A stretch of DNA of 64,000 nt from Leguminivora glycinivorella. Taxonomy: Eukaryota; Arthropoda; Insecta; Lepidoptera; Tortricidae. This document shows, in pieces, positions 35,901-41,900 of the stretch (its first letter is position 1; every line of letters starts with the position of its first letter). Location: positions 20,999,848 to 21,063,847 of the forward strand of contig NC_062979.1 of NCBI RefSeq assembly GCF_023078275.1, in the 5' to 3' direction. The notes under the pieces were generated by a model that saw nothing but the letters and a program-made list of their open reading frames with translations, made no database searches and was not told the origin of the DNA. The position numbers were made by a program, and so were the translations under genes.

Positions 35901-38900
35901 ACTTTCCGTAACTCATCTGCGATCGTAAGAGGCCGCTATAGCTCCTGACTAGTTCTTACGATGACCATAGACCTATTTTGGCTGAGTTTTTCTTGTGCTT
36001 ATATATACAGTATGTAAACTAACGAAAACCATTTACTGTAACCCGTAAATGTCCAGGTGATACTGAGAAACTTTTACTATGGGACCAACACCCAAAACGC
36101 GAAATAAAAATTTACTCTCCCATAGGAAATACTTACTATAAAATAAAACTACCTATGAAACTGTCAGAAGATATTTTCGTGATTTCGGGGTTGATCCCAT
36201 AGTAAAAGTTTCTCAGTATCACCTGGACATTTACGGGTTACAGTAAATGGTTTTCGTTAGTTTACATACTGTATTTAAACCTATCTACTATTTGTATTTT
36301 ATATTCTCAACTACATGTTCAGTTTGCTAAAATGATAGGAGGAAAGAAAGAAGCCACCGCTCAAAGGCACCATGAGCCTCGACCGCCACTCCAAGCCCTG
36401 CCTCGCACTCAATCTCAAGGGAATATGCAACAACGACAGCGGAGCACAACCCCTGTTGGCCGTACTGGACGACAAGAACAACATACAGGTATAAACTTTA
36501 AGACATCGCAATCGCAGTATAATAAAGAGTACTATCGTTAGGGTTGCAAAAAAAACGTTTTTTTTTCTGGCTCGAAGAAACAACATGAAAAAAAAACCGT
36601 GAAAAAAAAAACTGTTTTTTTTTCTGTAGTACGTTTTGTTTCTAAAGTACGAAATGTCAAAATTTACAAAGCAGTTAATACTTGTATGCGGACGAGGGAA
36701 CGTCTCTCGAATTGGGCTGTACAGCCACGAACGTAAGTGTCGAAAAGATGCTGCTTGAATCATCTGTTATAGATGCAAAGGCCTGTTGTTACTAATACTA
36801 CTTGTATGCGGTTGTTTTAGACTTAGTGTTAACTATTAAACGAATTTAACCAAATAACTTTAATTTCTGGTCTTATAAAAGTAACATTTACGAAATCTGT
36901 AGTTGGTAGTTATCACTATTTGCTGTTGGCAACACCACCGCTTCTCCACGCTGCACGCCGCATCGGGGATTCCCCAATAAACGTTTGTATAGTGAATGTT
37001 AATCGAATTAAAATATACGTTATTGTTATTGAAACACGTTACAACTCACGAAAAACCGTTATTGTAGAATTATTTCTTCATCTGATAAAAAAAAAAACAT
37101 ATTTAGAAAAAAAACAACGGTGCTCGGTTTTTTTTCGTTTTATTTCATAATTCTGAAAAAAAAAAAACATTTGTTTTTTGTCTATTTGCAACCTCAACTA
37201 TCGTACAGTATGGCAAAATATGTCGCTCTCGCATGGGTCTCTTTAGTCATCAAAAGCGACATTGCACCATAATTCGTCTGAAATAGACGCTAAGGCCAGT
37301 AGTATCGTACAGTATGGCCACTCCAAGCTTTCCGCTGAAAGTGCCGCCCACCCGCTCTCGGTTACCTCACAGTTACCGTCTGTCAAAAATGCAACCAGTT
37401 GACTCGTCATATCATATCTCACACATACAAGCTTGGTACACGTTCGCCTACACGATCTTAGACTGTCTGCATAGGAACGCGCTTTTTCCATATATTTGAT
37501 CGTCATTTGAGAGAGGTGTGCCGCAACAGTTGAAAGTATAATAAATTCGTTTCATGTCGAGTTCATTTACGTGTTCATGTGACCCTGATATAATACTAGT
37601 ACATCTTAGATAGTCGGAAATGGATATTTTAATATTACTTTAAAGTGCGCTGCGAGTACTCTTATACCATGATTGTTTCTACCTCAGAAAGTGTAGAAAA
37701 GTTTCCGATTGCCATTGAAGAATTCTTCAAGACTTTTCACACGTGTTTATTTCTTCCACAGATAATCCGTGGAACAAAAATGCTCACAGAAATAATAACG
37801 AAGGCAGACGAAAGGATAACCGCTCTAAAAATCTCGCCTTGCAACCAGTACATCATCTACGGTCTACGATCAGGAAGGGTGCAGAAGTACGCGCTGCGGA
37901 CCAAAGAGACCAAAATTATACTAGATGTGAAGAGCGCAGTTCAGGTATGTGCAGTACTGTGTCCCACTGCTGAGCAAAAGCCTCCCCCTCTTTTTCCAAT
38001 CTTCTCTGTCTAGTGCTATTTCTGGCCAGCCAATCAAAAATGAGTCCAGGTTATCCCGCCATCGCCGGTGTGGTCTGCCGGATCCCCGGTTTGACTCGTG
38101 GGGCTCCCACTCCGTGGTTATCTTGGCCCACAAGTTGTCCGAAAAGGAACCAAGATATATGTAGTAAGCCTAATTTGAATGATAGACGAACCATTTTAGT
38201 TCAGGTATGTGAGCATTTCCAGAATTTGGGTCCCCCCAATTAGCAAAAGTTGTTAGCAAAAATTAACTCACTGTCAGTTTTGTGACGACAATTAAGCATA
38301 AAATTTGTCTAAAAATTTACTTTTTTCACATTCTGAATGTAGATTATCGCTTAAAGTTTATGTAATTTACACAAAAACAATATTTTTGTTGAAATTTTAT
38401 ATTTAATTATCGGTATATATAAATATTCCATTTTAGGGAATTATTTTCCGCCTAAGACGTTTTACATATTGTTCCATCCAATATCGGCTGTCGGACGACT
38501 CTTGAAGAAAAGCAACTGCTAAAAATACCATTTAGCATCAAGTTCTTCTATTTACATTATTGCATTTTTAAAGAAACCATTTTGAAATGAACATAGAAAT
38601 ATAAACGGCACTTTTGCCTCTGTAGACGTATCCGATATCCGAGACCTATCAAATCGAAAAAATGTAAACGCATATAGTTTAGACAACTTTCAGTGAAGAC
38701 ATCTGGCAGGCAAGTATGGTCGCGTGATAAATGATAAAACATCTGACCGTCCCTAAAGCACTATTTGGATGCTGATATTGCTGATACGCAATAATGTGTT
38801 ATTCCACATGAGTTTTACAATAAAATGTCAACTTTAATCGTCAATTTTTTTAGTTGACATCTTATTGCAAAATGCATGTGGGACAAATTATTGCGTATCA

Positions 38901-41900
38901 GCGTTTGTGCATTTGGCCAAATGCACAAACGCTCACGATAATATCGTTATCGTAGCCATCTATCTCTATCGCTCTTTCATATTGGCGCGACAGAGCTAGA
39001 CTGTATTTCGTCAACGATTTTCATTTGGCTAGACCGGCTGATATGATGACATTTTATATGCATTTTTTTATTTCCAGTACCTGAACTTCGTGAACTCTAC
39101 ATTATTGGTGGCGGCCGGTAAGAACCGGTGCCTGATGGCGTACCGGCTGACCACTGACGGTGCATGGATGCCCGAGATGCTACAGAAGGGAAACAGTTAT
39201 TTGGGCTCGCAGGAGATCTTGAACGATATGGAAGGTAAGCATGAGGTCGCGGGTTCGAATTCGAACCCCGGCTCGTACCAATGAGTTTTTCGGAACTTAT
39301 GTGCGAAAAGTCATTTGATATTTGCCAGTCGCTTTTCGGTGAAGGAAAACATCGCGAGGAAACCGGACTAATCCCGATAAGGCCTAGTTACCCTTCGGGT
39401 TGGAAGGTCGGATGGCAGTCAAACTAGAGTCTACGCCAAATCTTGGAATTAGTTGTCAAAGCGGATCCCAGGCTCTCATGAGCCGTGGCATTGCCGGGAT
39501 AACGCAAGGAGGATGATGATGATGGTAGGTAAGCATAAACATCGTGAACTCCACATTATTGGTGGCGGCCGGTAAGAACCGGTGTCTGATGGCGTACCGG
39601 CTGACCACTGACGGTACATGGATGCCCGAGATGCTGCAGAAGGGAAACAGTTATTTGGGTTCGCAGGAGATCTTGAATGACATGGAAGGTAAGCATGTGT
39701 TATTTACAATATACTTTTATCTTTATGGAGATTGTAAGTATTTGTCACAATCGCATACATACACATGCAAGAAGAATACAAAAAAAAACTATGTACGTAT
39801 CGTCAATCACGCCTGTGTCCCATAAAAGGGGTAGGCAGAGCACATGAAACTACTCAAGTTTCAATTAGGGGTTGAAAAAAAAAACGAAACTGAAATATAT
39901 TTCACCACTTTGTAATCAAAATATTTTGTTTTGTCTTTCTAAATATACTCAACTCAATTGTGTCGAAATTTGATGTTTTCAAGTAGAAGGTTGTCCCATC
40001 ACATTGTCTCTTACTGTAGGCGAAATTTGCACGTATCTTTCGCTTGAGAACGCTTCAAATTGCACACGCCAAAAGGCGAGTTCAGATACGGGTTTCCGGA
40101 TGACCAGAGAAAAGCAAAGGTTCCATAAGTTTTATTACTTTCTGTAATTATAAGTTAAAAAAACCCGCCAAGAGCATGTCGGGCCACGCTCAGTGTAGAG
40201 TTCCGTAGTTTCCCGTATTTTTTTCAAAAACTGGTCAACCTATAAAGTTCAAAATAATTACTAAATTTCAGCTTTCTATCGCTAACGCTCACTGAGATTA
40301 TCCGCAGACGGACGGACGGACAGACAGTCCTAGTCCCAGTTCCTAGTTGACTACGGAACCCTCAAAAGCCTAAACTATTATATTTTTGCAGGAATAAAAA
40401 AGAAAAACGGCCAACCCGACCGCCTATCCAACTCAAGCAGCGAGAGCAGCCTCAGCTCCAAAGACCGCCAGTTCCCCGGCACGCGAGGCTGTCTCAGCGA
40501 GAGCACGCTAGTCGACTGTTTCTGGGTCACTAAAGGACTCCTAACAGTGGAGTATAACGCCACTGTTAAACTATGGGATGAGCTACACTGGCGGGCTGAG
40601 GTGCTAAACGGAAGGCAGAATGATGTCCAAGTCAGTTGCGCGGTGTTCAGGAAGAATGTGCTGGTTGTCTGTGATGATTATAATAAGAAGTTTCAGGTAA
40701 GTTTATGGCCGAGTTGGACGGGGTGTTATATTATGTAACTATTTCTCAGATTAAATTTAAATTAAATTAGAATGAATACAGAGCTGCTATGTTTGGGGCT
40801 AGGTTGATCTGTGTAAGGTGTCCCCCAATATTTATTTATTTATATAATTTCGCAGACTATGACGAATATCTTTTTTTATCAATACTCATTTTTCCTCGCA
40901 AGTGAGCCAGTTTCTCTTATTATTGTGTTTTTTTTATTGCGAGGCCTTTAACTACCAAAGATGTCCTCTCTGAATGCGTAAGTAGGTATCCTCTAAATAC
41001 ATACTTACGCATTCTGACAAGGGAACTGGGGGGTTACCATGATGTACTAAAGACGTTCAGTTTAGGTTGAGAGAAAGGGACACAGCTATAGCAGTTACAT
41101 AGCTCCGTCCCTCTCTCTCAACCTAAACTGAACGGCTTTAGCACGTCATGGTAACCCCCCCTAGCACGATAGACATACTGTTTGAAAAAGGGTTAAAATC
41201 TTGCTAGTGATAGTTGCTCTTGGGTTAAAATTACGCGCTCACGTTTCCTTATGTAATATTAGTTTGAAAAGTGTATACTTTCGTAATTACTTTAGAATTT
41301 TCGTCATTTTAGAATTTGTATTGTGTGTCACACACTGATTGTCATTTGTTTTTAGACGTTCGAACTGCGAGAGGGGAAACAAATGGAACTGCACAAGATC
41401 CAGGAGTATAGACTGAACAACAAGATTGTGTCGTGCGATCTTACGTCCGACGGGCTTATACTGGCTATGGGCCTCGATTCGGGCGATGTTGTGGTAATTA
41501 TTATGAATTTAAAAATTAAATTTGGGATGCCTGCATCTGAGTGATGTGATCTTGCTTATGTCAGAATGATTCATCTCTTGGTTGTGTTATCGACTATCGT
41601 CGATTCGTAAAAAGCGAGTGTTTTAATAAGTACTGTGTGATGTATCGTAGTTCCCTTAGTTAAAATAAATAATGCGTTAAATGCATACGATACTGTTAAG
41701 TGTGCATCAGAAATAGTATTTTATGCAACTGGCGTTTAAGTGAGGTCAAAAAAGACGAGTGGCGTGAGTAACAATTTGAGGCGAAGCCGAAAATTGTTAA
41801 TAAAGACCCCACGAGTTTTTTTTGACTCAGTTAAACACCGTTGCATACAATACTTTTTCTACGACCATGCACTTAGTTTTTAATAGTTTTCTAGAATAAC

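Noticed and set aside
36332..36541. Frame starting MIGGKKEATAQRH as part of Dark
   Set aside because: It is out of phase with exons 16 and 18. The frame from 36339 fits both and has WD40 character.
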